Shown: piece by piece, positions 6,812-14,179 of the stretch
Position numbering within the stretch: the first letter of the stretch is position 1
How the letters are laid out: every line of letters starts with the position of its first letter
Origin: a virus
Virus record (IMG/VR): IMGVR_UViG_3300009081_000012
Location: 1 to 64,000 of that record
Length of the DNA stretch: 64,000 bases
Strand: one strand, 5' to 3'
Translations under genes and position numbers: made by a program
Notes under the pieces: generated by a model
Seen by the model: only the letters and a program-made list of their open reading frames with translations
Databases searched by the model: none
Told to the model about the DNA's origin: nothing

Positions 6812-7165
6812 TCAGTATCTGACGACATGTACCACCAGGTTCTTACTGTTAGCGATGGCAATCATGTTAGCTGTACCACGACTTTGACCATCCCAGAAAG
6901 CAACTAAGCCGTCAGCGATTTTAGCCATATCCTCATTACGTATATAGCCAGCACTTTTCTTATATTTGTTCCAGTCTGCTGGCATCTTGATAACAGGAAT
7001 ACCCATTTCACTGGCGTATCTCAGAGCTAATGTGTCAGCTCCGCGCGCCATACCAGAAATAATTACCAATTCATTCTTTGGAATATTCTGGAATAAATAA
7101 TCAAGACGTTCTTTCATAAGAGGATAATTACTAAAATCTCTTCCACCAGCTACTATGATTTTCAC
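6812..7165 (-). CDS. SLOG-family (DUF2493-like) protein
   Basis: A 117-residue protein starting at GTG 7165, right after a perfect AAGGGAGGTGA; the ATG at 7183 overlaps that site and is not used. The N-terminus KIIVAGGRDF, then SGMARGADTLA and a conserved DGQSRGT segment, are typical of the YspA/DUF2493 branch of the SLOG (nucleotide- or ligand-binding Rossmann-like) fold. Such proteins are linked to nucleotide-derived signals in defence and phage settings. The exact ligand is unknown here. It is followed upstream by the nucleotidyltransferase at 7203 with 37 bases between. Confidence 0.75.
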   Translation of the reverse strand: MKIIVAGGRDFSNYPLMKERLDYLFQNIPKNELVIISGMARGADTLALRYASEMGIPVIKMPADWNKYKKSAGYIRNEDMAKIADGLVAFWDGQSRGTANMIAIANSKNLVVHVVRY

Positions 7166-7202
7166 TAAATCACCTCCCTTCATATGAAATCAATAATTTA
7201 AT

Positions 7203-7679
7203 TCAAAATGGAATATCATCATCAACGAAACCGTTAAGTACACCAGGAGTATAAGGTTCCGGAGATTTGGCTACAGGAGCAACAGGTGCAAAGACATTAC
7301 GCTGTCTAAAGAACTCTTCTGCCCCTTTACGCACAAACAAGTCAAGTCCTCTTTGTTGAAACAGATGAAACATAGCTATTCTCTGTTCGCGGTTTATTAT
7401 AGGTTCCAGTCTTTTCATTTCTTCAGTGGCATACTGCCACATAAACCATATACCATCGTCTTCAGCAACGATTACATTTAACGGGGGTAGTACTTCAGCC
7501 AAAGAAAACTTGAAGTTTGAGGTATCACCATAATCATCATTTTTTGTGAAAGCAACATCTTTCTTTTCTAAGAGCTCCAATAATTTAAGAGCATCTTCTT
7601 TTTCCATCACAATATCTATATCACTGTTTTCTGTGATGGGTCCATAAACACGGCTTCCAGTTAACAAAATTTTACTCAT
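7203..7679 (-). CDS. Nucleotidyltransferase with SSB-like C-terminal tip
   Basis: A 158-residue protein with AAAGGAG before ATG 7679. Residues 7-25 (GSRVYG...NSDIDIV) match the helix-turn and DxD metal motif of the minimal nucleotidyltransferase fold. The middle is helical. The C-terminus is a Pro/Val-rich linker ending in GFVDDDIPF, identical in its last six residues to the DDDIPF tip by which bacterial SSB recruits repair and replication enzymes. The real phage SSB at 3232 lacks this tip. The acceptor of nucleotidyl transfer is unknown. Antitoxin-like, signalling and DNA/RNA-end-modifying roles are all possible. Confidence 0.75.
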   Translation of the reverse strand: MSKILLTGSRVYGPITENSDIDIVMEKEDALKLLELLEKKDVAFTKNDDYGDTSNFKFSLAEVLPPLNVIVAEDDGIWFMWQYATEEMKRLEPIINREQRIAMFHLFQQRGLDLFVRKGAEEFFRQRNVFAPVAPVAKSPEPYTPGVLNGFVDDDIPF

Positions 7680-7707
7680 AATAATTTCTCCTTTTTAGTT
7701 TTATTGT

Positions 7708-8148
7708 TTAAACATGTTTCCAACATACTGGACCAAACCCACGTTCTACTGATTTGTCATCAGTCAAATGATGTCCACAACGTCCGCAGAAATCATTGTG
7801 TGTAACCCTGACTATTGATAAATGTTCATATATACCAAGAGCCACACCAAGTAACCAAACAAACACAAACCACTCTTTATCAAATTGAGCAAACTTAGAG
7901 TTTTTGGTGGTTACTAATGCAAAATGGTTGTGGTCAGGAACATATCCTACATAAAGCCACCTAGTTTTTGGAAGTTCTTCGGCGTTGATGCTTACAAACC
8001 ACATTTTTTTATTGTTTTTTGATGAGCTTATTACTCTATATACCATTTTGAAATCATATTCAGTAGAAAACATGGTTATTGATGCCTTACCTGCAAAAAT
8101 AAAACGTTTAATTTCTTCCTTGTTCATACATTTTCTTGTATTAGGCAT
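7708..8148 (-). CDS. DUF6011-type zinc-binding protein
   Basis: A 146-residue protein, start at ATG 8148 after AAAGGAGGTGA. Most of the chain is an unassigned alpha/beta region. The last 35 residues (CGRCGHHLTDDKSV then GFGPVCWKHV) match the DUF6011 pattern CxxCGR-LTDxxS-GxGPxC, a zinc-binding tail common in phage proteins and also in SWI2/SNF2-type helicase-associated proteins. Function unknown. It is separated from 8176 by 27 bases in the same minus-strand operon. Confidence 0.65.
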   Translation of the reverse strand: MPNTRKCMNKEEIKRFIFAGKASITMFSTEYDFKMVYRVISSSKNNKKMWFVSINAEELPKTRWLYVGYVPDHNHFALVTTKNSKFAQFDKEWFVFVWLLGVALGIYEHLSIVRVTHNDFCGRCGHHLTDDKSVERGFGPVCWKHV

Positions 8149-8175
8149 TATAAATCACCTCCTTTCATGTGAATG

Positions 8176-8619
8176 TTATTTTTCCAATGATGTCATTTTT
8201 ACACATCTGCTTGGACATTTCTTATTTTGGCATTCGAAGTCAATATCAAGGCAACTGAGCTCTCCACCTGTCCACTCTCCACAGTCCGGGCAGTAATACT
8301 CTTCATGCTCTTCGTACCAGTCTATGAAGTCCAGATTAACGGAGAAATTAGCATCAACCAGTTCCATATCCTCCTCTGATATCCAAGCAACTTTGTTGTC
8401 TACGACATTCTTTCCACCCTGTGTTAAGGGCACGTTCTCTCCAGAGACCAGCAACAGTACAGAAAATTCTCCTCCTGAACTGCGCTCTATTAGGAGAACC
8501 TCACGATTAGGATAATTCTCACGCCAGCTTCTCTCAAAGTGTCGCCTGTCTTTCTTATTTTTTGGAGCGGGCGGAAGAATACGAGCCCGACAACCAACAG
8601 TAAGACGTTTCTTTTCCAT
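8176..8619 (-). CDS. Zinc-ribbon hypothetical protein
   Basis: A 147-residue protein with AAGGAGGAATTGTT before ATG 8619. An N-terminal basic beta-rich part (LTVGCRARILPPAP, then a run of Arg and His) precedes an acidic middle. The C-terminal zinc ribbon has CPDCGEW and, later, CQNKKCPSRC, giving two CxxC-like knuckles. Nucleic-acid binding is a fair guess but is not shown. No named family. Confidence 0.6.
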   Translation of the reverse strand: MEKKRLTVGCRARILPPAPKNKKDRRHFERSWRENYPNREVLLIERSSGGEFSVLLLVSGENVPLTQGGKNVVDNKVAWISEEDMELVDANFSVNLDFIDWYEEHEEYYCPDCGEWTGGELSCLDIDFECQNKKCPSRCVKMTSLEK

Positions 8620-8638
8620 AACAATTCCTCCTTCTTTC

Positions 8639-9064
8639 TTATTTTAATAATTCTCTGACATCCATTAAAATAATTCCCAGATGATTTGCCCCGGTGCCGT
8701 TACAGACACCCCAGAACCTGTCGTTCCAGTAATTACCTTCAATCAGAACAGCATCGCCTGTCTTTATAAGTAATTCACGCAGACCGGTATTTCTTTCGAA
8801 TTTATCAAGAACAATCTCACACATTATTTTTATCCTTACACTGTTCCAATCTTCCCGAAGCTTGAGTGTTTTGCCAAGCTTTTTTGATTGTGGGCCGTTC
8901 AATGCCACGAACTTTAGTCTATCATTCAAGTCCATGCTTTTGGCGGCTTGATAAGCACCCTCTGAACACTGGTACAGCAACCCTTCATATACAACTGGGG
9001 CTGGAGTGTAGAAGTTGCTTAAAAATGAATAATAGTTTTTGAATGAGCTTATAATATCCGACAT
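8639..9064 (-). CDS. NADAR-domain (YbiA-like) N-glycosidase
   Basis: A 141-residue protein, AAGGAGGTGAT before ATG 9064. The pattern NYYSFLSNFYTPAPVVYEG, SEGAYQAAKS and WNDRFWGVCNGTGANHLG covers nearly all of the NADAR/YbiA fold. The usual active-site Glu is kept (Glu35), but the following His of EHAYQ is Gly. Members remove glycosidic bonds in riboflavin intermediates, and some reverse ADP-ribosylation of guanine in nucleic acid. In a phage the second role would counter DarT-type ADP-ribosylating defence (inference). Full length for the family. Confidence 0.8.
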   Translation of the reverse strand: MSDIISSFKNYYSFLSNFYTPAPVVYEGLLYQCSEGAYQAAKSMDLNDRLKFVALNGPQSKKLGKTLKLREDWNSVRIKIMCEIVLDKFERNTGLRELLIKTGDAVLIEGNYWNDRFWGVCNGTGANHLGIILMDVRELLK

Positions 9065-9070
9065 TGATAA

Positions 9071-9445
9071 TCACCTCCTTTCTGTATTCACTGTTACTTC
9101 ACCAGTGAAATCGTTACGCAACCAGTGACAAGTTTTCTTAATTTCATTAACAGCTGAAAATGGACGTTTACCATGCAGGATTGCAATCCATTTTGGAATT
9201 CTTGCACTGTCCACTCTGTAGGAGTAGTCAACACCATCAATAGTTAACATAATCATTCCATCACTTGAGAACCCACTGTAAAATAGCTTAACTTTGTTTT
9301 TGTATTTGATAAGTAATTCACGTCCAGCACAAAGAGGACAGTGATAAGCATCGTGTTCGTTATAGATATAATGCTCTTCTTTATCATTTTTCTCAACAAA
9401 TTCCACCAATTCTTTAAGCACTCTAAGCTCATCCATATTCATCAT
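9071..9445 (-). CDS. Hypothetical protein with CxxC pair
   Basis: A 124-residue protein. The start at 9445 is preferred because AAAGGAG lies 8 bases before it; the upstream ATG at 9463 overlaps that site. A helical N-terminus (residues 1-25) is followed by a CPLC motif, then a beta-rich region with repeated aromatic residues and HGKRPFSAVNEI. No family recognised. It sits 6 bases upstream of the NADAR gene and is probably co-translated with it. Confidence 0.6.
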   Translation of the reverse strand: MMNMDELRVLKELVEFVEKNDKEEHYIYNEHDAYHCPLCAGRELLIKYKNKVKLFYSGFSSDGMIMLTIDGVDYSYRVDSARIPKWIAILHGKRPFSAVNEIKKTCHWLRNDFTGEVTVNTERR

Positions 9446-9525
9446 AGTGGCATCTCCTTTCATAAATGTAAAAAGACACCATCATTGGGCAGAATGAGAG
9501 GGTGTCTGTTTGGTTTGCTGCTCCG

Positions 9526-9882
9526 CTAAACAATTTCCCATATTTCAGCAGTGACATAATTAATTCGTACACGTTTGCCAGTATCACGAAATAAGCCTGA
9601 TGCTTTAGCTGCTGCGGCACTTTCCTCATTCTCCTCCCAGGTTTTGACGATGATTTCGTTTGGAAGTATGAACGCTTCAGGAATGTTAACAGTGAGAACG
9701 CTATAGGGCATTCCGGCATCCTCACCTTCAGCACACGTAAGTTCAATCTGAAGCCTGTTTCCCTGAGCGTAGCGATTGGTTTCTATTACAACTAATTCAT
9801 CGCCGATTTTGAATGTTTTACCTTCGATTTTTGCTGCATCAACATCGAAGCCCTCTGCCGGAATTCGTTTTCTTCTTTTCAT
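9526..9882 (-). CDS. Hypothetical protein, tentative DUF4313-like
   Basis: A 118-residue protein with AAGGAG before ATG 9882. The order GKTFKIGDELVVIETNRYAQ, LTVNIPE and KTWEENE...GLFRDTGKRV recalls DUF4313-type proteins of plasmids and phages, in which an asparagine-rich acidic segment follows a beta-sheet core. That match is by eye only. No catalytic residues are evident. A longer overlapping frame (9429-9746) is a shadow of this gene. Confidence 0.55.
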   Translation of the reverse strand: MKRRKRIPAEGFDVDAAKIEGKTFKIGDELVVIETNRYAQGNRLQIELTCAEGEDAGMPYSVLTVNIPEAFILPNEIIVKTWEENEESAAAAKASGLFRDTGKRVRINYVTAEIWEIV

Positions 9883-9928
9883 TAGTAGTTTCTCCTTATC
9901 TCAGTAGTTTCTTCTTTGACTAATCTGG

Positions 9929-10369
9929 TTATATGTAATAGATTAATCCTTTGAAATTATCACACCTTTTTTCTTCAAAATCATGAATATCCAAATCAAA
10001 TACTATACTAAGGGTAGAAAGTATAGCATTTAGAGTATCTATTGTAGCATTGCAACACATAATACAATCATCATGAAAATATAACGGATTTTCTGGAAAA
10101 CCGTTTCTTCTCTTAACTCTTATTTCTTTTATATCATCGTTGTAAATAATTTTAAACCTCCAGCCCCTAACAAAACAGTTATATTCATTAATATCTGCGT
10201 AACCATTTCTCACTAGCCGATAGCATATCTGTGAAACTGTGTTCTTCTTAACGTTGGGAATGATTTGTTTTACCTCTGTAAATATCATATCCAAAGTTTT
10301 TGGATGTAGTGTAAAACAACTCTTAACAATCTGTGAAATGTTCATGTGTTTAATGTTGATGATATTCAT
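9929..10369 (-). CDS. Predicted winged-helix protein
   Basis: A 146-residue protein with AAAGGAGGATTTAC before ATG 10369. Residues 25-65 (IFTEVKQIIPNVKKNTVS then ICYRLVRNGYADI) have the helix-helix-strand order of a winged helix. The C-terminal half is unassigned, with a CMCC cluster. DNA binding is plausible; no target is known. It lies directly downstream of double-hairpin element A1, with an ACAACAACAAC leader between. Confidence 0.5.
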   Translation of the reverse strand: MNIINIKHMNISQIVKSCFTLHPKTLDMIFTEVKQIIPNVKKNTVSQICYRLVRNGYADINEYNCFVRGWRFKIIYNDDIKEIRVKRRNGFPENPLYFHDDCIMCCNATIDTLNAILSTLSIVFDLDIHDFEEKRCDNFKGLIYYI

Positions 10370-10404
10370 GTAAATCCTCCTTTTGTTGTTTGGTTGTTGT
10401 TGTT

Positions 10405-10471
10405 AAAATCTTCTCAACCCATCAGTTAGACTGATAGGTTCAGAAGACGCCAGGAAGCCGAGCCTCCTGGC
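10405..10471 (-). ncRNA. Tandem double-hairpin element A1
   Basis: Intercistronic RNA structure. One hairpin is 16 bp long: TCTTCT/AGAAGA, AACC/GGTT and ATCAGT/ACTGAT with single symmetric mismatches (10409-10447). The linker is CG. The second hairpin is GCCAGGA/TCCTGGC (10449-10471). On the transcribed minus strand the long hairpin is last and is followed by TTTT and an ACAACAACAAC spacer into the ribosome binding site of 9929. Elements A2 and A3 show compensatory changes in the same stems. Confidence 0.75.
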
Positions 10472-10480
10472 TTGTGTGTA

Positions 10481-10720
10481 CTAATCCCAGAAAATAAGTA
10501 TCTGAGATTTGATAGATACGTGGACTTTTCTACCACGTGCTATCCCAAGGTAGAAATTATGGACCGGGTGTTTCTTCAATCCATACGTACCCGTTTTTGT
10601 TTTCAACAAACCACCTTTTTTATCGTCAACGACAAAGATGGCTGCGCCGTGTTCTGTGGATAATCCTTCCGGCGTGATATGCAGTTTACGAACCTTTTTT
10701 GTTTTAACAGCCTTGTTCAT
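10481..10720 (-). CDS. Basic hypothetical protein
   Basis: A 79-residue Lys-rich protein, start at ATG 10720 after TAAGGAGGTAAT. The sequence suggests a small beta barrel (GLSTEHGAAIFVVDDKKGGLL, then TYGLKKHPVHNFYLG). Nucleic-acid or ribosome binding is possible from charge alone. No family recognised. It ends 10 bases before double-hairpin A1. Confidence 0.55.
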   Translation of the reverse strand: MNKAVKTKKVRKLHITPEGLSTEHGAAIFVVDDKKGGLLKTKTGTYGLKKHPVHNFYLGIARGRKVHVSIKSQILIFWD

Positions 10721-10744
10721 AATTACCTCCTTATGTTTTTTGGT

Positions 10745-10885
10745 TTAATATTTATATATAATGCAGTCCTCAAGGACCGAAAATTTCCAGTATGAATCCT
10801 GTGCCTTTACGGATGTTCTCCGAATTGGTGTATCTTGTCGCAATATGTAATGCTCATACGAGACTGTCTGCCATGCCCAACTCAT
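10745..10885 (-). CDS. Possible small protein coupled to a leader peptide
   Basis: A 46-residue frame (MSWAWQTVSYEHYIL...) starts at ATG 10885, overlapping the TGA of an 8-codon frame (MVEAIVLP) that starts at 10908 with a perfect AAAGGAGG site. Translation of the 46-residue frame would rely on re-initiation at ATGA. Composition is protein-like, but the evidence is thin. The alternative is that this 260-base gap is only a leader. Element B1 lies just upstream. Confidence 0.35.
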   Translation of the reverse strand: MSWAWQTVSYEHYILRQDTPIRRTSVKAQDSYWKFSVLEDCIIYKY

Positions 10886-10971
10886 GGTAACACAATAGCT
10901 TCTACCATAGACAACCTCCTTTCCTGTGGAGCTAACTGTAAATAAAGAACTGCTTTTTGAGGAAGCATAAC

Positions 10972-11038
10972 CTATTAAGCCTACGAACTTTCGCTCGCTG
11001 GCTTAATAGATTAGCCACTACGTCCTCAACATAGTGGC
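10972..11038 (-). ncRNA. Tandem double-hairpin element B1
   Basis: CTATTAAGCC/GGCTTAATAG (10972-10981 and 11000-11009, 10 bp perfect), linker ATTA, then GCCACTA/TAGTGGC (11014-11020 and 11032-11038). Same architecture as B2 at 12172 and related to the A elements, with a different stem sequence and linker. It lies between the genes 11049-11231 and 10885 on the minus-strand transcript. Confidence 0.7.
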
Positions 11039-11048
11039 TATATTGTAA

Positions 11049-11231
11049 TTAATGAACACTTACACCTGTATTCTCCAGCTCCCATGAGGCTGATGCTAAA
11101 GAAAGCATCTTGCCATTAGGCATCTTAACCTTGTATTTGTCATCAAGATTAAGTATGGTTGCCTGTACTACTTCGGGGGCTGAAGTTGACAGAAACACAT
11201 TACCAGTTAATGTATTCACTACTTCGTACAT
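11049..11231 (-). CDS. Small hypothetical protein
   Basis: A 60-residue protein, AAAGGAGGTATATAAAAC before ATG 11231. It reads as a compact beta-rich domain (MYEVVNTLTGNVFLSTSAPE, then KYKVKMPNGKML), similar in style to small SH3-like or KOW-like folds. No family can be named. It starts 3 bases after the stop codon of 11235-12119 and is probably translationally coupled to it. Confidence 0.6.
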   Translation of the reverse strand: MYEVVNTLTGNVFLSTSAPEVVQATILNLDDKYKVKMPNGKMLSLASASWELENTGVSVH

Positions 11232-11234
11232 GTT

Positions 11235-12119
11235 TTATATACCTCCTTTGTTTTCTGTATTATTAACCACCAAATAATCTTTTACAACAACACCATTTTC
11301 AACATTACCACGTTCATGATCAGGAATGAAAAACAAACCATGTCTACCTTTTATTCCAAACAAAGGATTTTCTTCTGTATAATATCTAAAATGTCCAGCT
11401 ACAGTATGAAAAGCCCTTGTTGTTTCAGTTACGTTATTATTAAGTTTTTTGTTCTTGTATTTTTTCACTACATTAGTTATTACCAGTGTTTTGTACGTGA
11501 ATGGTGGACGTTTATTTTTATTAGTAATTCTTGTGAGTAAATGAGAAGGGCGATTGTCAATAGTTGTTATGTTCTTACAATTAAGATAAAGTAATATTAA
11601 GTATGCTGAATGTACTGAATTAACAGCGTGTTCAAACAGGACGTTATCAACGTCATAAGGATAGTTAGAATTGTTCTTATCTATGTTCAAACTTTCTTTA
11701 ACAATTTCATCATTCATAATAACTGTACCGTGATATGGATTGAATGTCCATCCTGTATTTGGGCATTGTGCCCCATGTATACTTAATACGCCATCCTTCA
11801 AGTTTAATAATATACCCTTCTTTAACGACCTTGTTTCGTCTGTATAAAAATCAATCCACATGGTTGGATAGGGAAGTCTAATATACTTTTGTAATGTAAT
11901 GAATGCCTGTATGTGTTTGTTTGATTTATTAAGTACACCATCTATCAAAGAGAACATATGTTTCATTATATCTTTCGTATATACACCCATGTGGTATTTA
12001 ACTGCCTTTTCCACTAACGACATGCGATATACTAACATATCACGATATTCCTGATTAATTGGTTCGTTGTTGTTCATAAAATATTTTTTTATTGTGTTAA
12101 TAAGCTCGTGTGCAAACAT
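11235..12119 (-). CDS. Conserved phage protein, unknown function
   Basis: A 294-residue soluble protein with CAGGAGGTGAACT before ATG 12119. The first 90 residues are helical; the middle is mixed. Near residues 240-275 there is HTVAGHFRYYTEENPLFG followed by HERGN. This His-Gly-His-x-Arg and His-x-Arg-Gly pattern is seen in many phage proteins of unknown function. A nuclease or nucleic-acid-binding role is only a guess. The upstream leader holds element B2 and an AAACAATCAA spacer. Confidence 0.6.
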   Translation of the reverse strand: MFAHELINTIKKYFMNNNEPINQEYRDMLVYRMSLVEKAVKYHMGVYTKDIMKHMFSLIDGVLNKSNKHIQAFITLQKYIRLPYPTMWIDFYTDETRSLKKGILLNLKDGVLSIHGAQCPNTGWTFNPYHGTVIMNDEIVKESLNIDKNNSNYPYDVDNVLFEHAVNSVHSAYLILLYLNCKNITTIDNRPSHLLTRITNKNKRPPFTYKTLVITNVVKKYKNKKLNNNVTETTRAFHTVAGHFRYYTEENPLFGIKGRHGLFFIPDHERGNVENGVVVKDYLVVNNTENKGGI

Positions 12120-12171
12120 AGTTCACCTCCTGTAATTTGATTGTTTTTAAGTTATGTGTATGATATTTAAA

Positions 12172-12244
12172 CTATTAAGCCCAAGAACACAGGCTCATAG
12201 GCTTAAGAGATTAGCCAGGATACCTAACACGCAGATATCCTGGC
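12172..12244 (-). ncRNA. Tandem double-hairpin element B2
   Basis: CTATTAAGCC/GGCTTAAGAG (12172-12181 and 12200-12209, one mismatch), linker ATTA, then GCCAGGATA/TATCCTGGC (12214-12222 and 12236-12244, 9 bp). The first stem and linker are nearly identical to B1 while the second stem has a different, fully complementary sequence. That points to selection for structure. Confidence 0.75.
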
Positions 12245-12250
12245 TATGGT

Positions 12251-12382
12251 TTATCGATGTTTTTTGGATGGACTGAATATGAGTATTACAACTCCTATAA
12301 CCCAGAACAATGCGCCAATTATTAAATCCAAAAGCCACAATCCAACGAATACGAGAAATATAATCCAAAGTATGTGTAGCAT
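12251..12382 (-). CDS. Tiny membrane protein
   Basis: A 43-residue protein starting at ATG 12382 with GGGAGGTGG upstream. Nearly all of it is hydrophobic: helix one at about residues 3-20 and helix two at about 20-37, ending SPSKKHR. No family. It directly follows 12383-12583 with no gap and probably forms a membrane pair with it. Confidence 0.6.
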   Translation of the reverse strand: MLHILWIIFLVFVGLWLLDLIIGALFWVIGVVILIFSPSKKHR

Positions 12383-12583
12383 TTATATTCCACCTCCCAT
12401 AGTGTTGTTGGTACTACAATTGTTTGTTTTTGGTTTATCCTCCGCCGTGAATAAATTTGCTATATATACAGCCAATACGATGAGAAATACCCACCAAAAG
12501 TTTATCAACAGAAATCCCATACCAAACAGTATGCCAAATACAGCTGTTGTCAATAACAAGAATTTTACACAAGGCACTAACAT
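12383..12583 (-). CDS. Small membrane protein
   Basis: A 66-residue protein starting at ATG 12583, after AAAGGAGGTGATTATT; a 73-residue version would begin inside that site. Two hydrophobic helices (about residues 4-24 and 26-42) are followed by a polar tail (EDKPKTNNCSTNN). Unknown function; adjacent to a second tiny membrane protein. Confidence 0.6.
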   Translation of the reverse strand: MLVPCVKFLLLTTAVFGILFGMGFLLINFWWVFLIVLAVYIANLFTAEDKPKTNNCSTNNTMGGGI

Positions 12584-12653
12584 AATAATCACCTCCTTTA
12601 CCAATTTTGTAATTTATGTTTGTTGGTCCAATATACCAAAAAATCACGCTCTA

Positions 12654-12941
12654 TTACTTCTTGACGTTGTTGTCCACCTTCTTCTTCCGGTTCAGCATCT
12701 CACTAAAGCCTATGCTGACACGGCAGTAATAACATAGTCTGCGTTTGTGTTCTTTGTCCCACTCTAAATCCTTCTCGAATGAGACAATACCACATTTCTC
12801 ACAATGAGCCTTTTCGGGCTCGGCTAAACATTCATCACATTCACCATATACCAAACTGACGTGCTTCTCGCAATAAAACGAACCATCAAACTTACTGCGT
12901 GCTGGTAGTGTCGGTATAGGTGGTTTGTTATAGAACTCCAT
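12654..12941 (-). CDS. Cys-rich zinc-binding protein
   Basis: A 95-residue protein with AAAGGAGGTGGTATAA before ATG 12941. It has CEKHVSL, CDECL, CEKCG and CYYC knuckles, enough for two zinc sites in a double-ribbon layout, and a Lys/Asn-rich tail. Nucleic-acid or protein binding is likely; no named family. Confidence 0.65.
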   Translation of the reverse strand: MEFYNKPPIPTLPARSKFDGSFYCEKHVSLVYGECDECLAEPEKAHCEKCGIVSFEKDLEWDKEHKRRLCYYCRVSIGFSEMLNRKKKVDNNVKK

Positions 12942-12956
12942 TTATACCACCTCCTT

Positions 12957-13238
12957 TTATACTTTTTCACCAGTTTTTTGAAAATACAAATCCTCCATAT
13001 CCATATAGCCTTGATAGGTACCTGCTAATATTTGCCTATCCTTTTCCTCTTGCCCAGCAAATCTATTTGAAATCATTTGTCTACCAGTCACAGGCTCTGT
13101 ATAACGACATAGAGGATATCGTGGACAAGCCCACCAATAATAATTCTTTTGGCTCCACTTAATTACTAACTTAGTGTCCAGCTGGTCACGGCTCTTACAA
13201 TCAGGACACATGACGTTTTTAGCATCTTTGTGTGCCAT
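12957..13238 (-). CDS. Topoisomerase-type zinc-finger protein
   Basis: A 93-residue protein, AAAGGAGGTGGTATAG before ATG 13238. CPDCKS at residues 11-16 and ACPRYPLCRYTEP at about 37-49 match the C4 zinc finger found at the C-terminus of type IA topoisomerases, here as a stand-alone protein with a helical tail. It probably binds single-stranded DNA. Overlap and spacing suggest co-translation with 13240 and 12654. Confidence 0.65.
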   Translation of the reverse strand: MAHKDAKNVMCPDCKSRDQLDTKLVIKWSQKNYYWWACPRYPLCRYTEPVTGRQMISNRFAGQEEKDRQILAGTYQGYMDMEDLYFQKTGEKV

Positions 13239-13239
13239 T

Positions 13240-13407
13240 CTATACCACCTCCTTTGTGTTTGGAAGTATCACACGGTCATCACACTCTATTCGTATTAGT
13301 TTACAATCATCAGAATACTTATACTTTTCAATTGTATAACCCAATGAACAAGTGAAGAACTCTCCTCCCAATAATGGACAATCAGAACAATATTTTCTTT
13401 TAGGCAT
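13240..13407 (-). CDS. Small Cys-rich protein
   Basis: A 55-residue protein, MPKRKYCSDCPLLGGEFF then TCSLGY, start at ATG 13407 with AAAGGAGGTAAATAGTA. Its CSDC...C...C arrangement suggests one zinc site. The stop codon precedes the next start (13238) by one base. It lies directly after double-hairpin A2. Too short for family assignment. Confidence 0.65.
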   Translation of the reverse strand: MPKRKYCSDCPLLGGEFFTCSLGYTIEKYKYSDDCKLIRIECDDRVILPNTKEVV

Positions 13408-13449
13408 TACTATTTACCTCCTTTCATTGATTGTTGTTATTTGAAAAAA

Positions 13450-13514
13450 TCTTCTAAACCTACCATAACTGATAGGCTTAGAAGACGCCACTGTTTCTGT
13501 TGCCAAGCACAGTG
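13450..13514 (-). ncRNA. Tandem double-hairpin element A2
   Basis: TCTTCTAA/TTAGAAGA plus CCTA/TAGG with one internal mismatch (13450-13485), linker CGC, then CACTGT/ACAGTG (13489-13494 and 13509-13514). On the minus strand the last hairpin is followed by TTTTTT, then an AATAACAACAATCAA spacer and the ribosome binding site of 13240-13407. Confidence 0.75.
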
Positions 13515-13566
13515 ACCAAGCTTCTCCGCGCCTTTACGCGGTAGCGGGCTCGATTAGATCACGTTC

Positions 13567-13866
13567 CTAACTGAAGATGAGATCTTCTTCACCTTCTATA
13601 GGAAACGCCACCCAATTGAACAGGAGGGCCAAGACAGACGCATCTTTGGCCAGTCTGTAAATAGACTGTCCTTGGATGTTCTCTCCATCCCCAAGCCTCC
13701 GACCCTTTTCGATGCTACGAGCCATCGATGTAAGGACCATAGCGGCCTGTTGCCTGGATATGGTTATCGAGGAGTTTATTTCCTCAATACCACACTCATG
13801 GCACGCCTCGGCCAAGAGACCGCAGTACTTGATCTCCTGACCGCCGATTGTTTCGTACATCCCCAT
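13567..13866 (-). CDS. Hypothetical helical protein
   Basis: A 99-residue, mainly helical protein with AAAGGAGGTGATAT before ATG 13866. Two Cys (YCGLLAEACHECG) lie close together near the N-terminus. The C-terminus is acidic. No family recognised. It is flanked downstream by element A2. Confidence 0.6.
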   Translation of the reverse strand: MGMYETIGGQEIKYCGLLAEACHECGIEEINSSITISRQQAAMVLTSMARSIEKGRRLGDGENIQGQSIYRLAKDASVLALLFNWVAFPIEGEEDLIFS

Positions 13867-13937
13867 ATATCACCTCCTTTGTGATGGTTATGGGGTCGCT
13901 TATCTGGGGTCAAGCGACTGACCCATACGGCAACATA

Positions 13938-14141
13938 CTACCTGTTGTATGTTCTATTGAATGACGCGTCAGACATACACAGATAATGTATGCCTTCCAG
14001 TAATCCGATAATTCCAGGAATGAACGTCCAACAGAATACCAAATATAGTAATCCCTGGAAACACCTGCCAAGATAAAACTTATGAACGCCTATTCCACCC
14101 AAAATTAATGCAAAAATACCAGCTACGAGTTTGTTCTTCAT
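13938..14141 (-). CDS. TM2-domain membrane protein
   Basis: A 67-residue protein, GAAAGGAGTATTATC before ATG 14141. It fits the TM2 domain: a first helix with GGIGVHKFYLG, a short turn with RCFQG, and a second helix ending IPGIIGLLEGI. TM2 proteins are small two-helix membrane proteins common in bacteria and phages, with no agreed function. Full length for the domain. It lies directly after double-hairpin A3. Confidence 0.8.
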   Translation of the reverse strand: MKNKLVAGIFALILGGIGVHKFYLGRCFQGLLYLVFCWTFIPGIIGLLEGIHYLCMSDASFNRTYNR

Positions 14142-14179
14142 GATAATACTCCTTTCTATTTGATTGTTGTTGTTTAAAA

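Noticed and set aside
9429-9746. 105-codon minus-strand frame
   Set aside because: It overlaps the well supported 9526-9882 gene in another frame and has no ribosome binding site.
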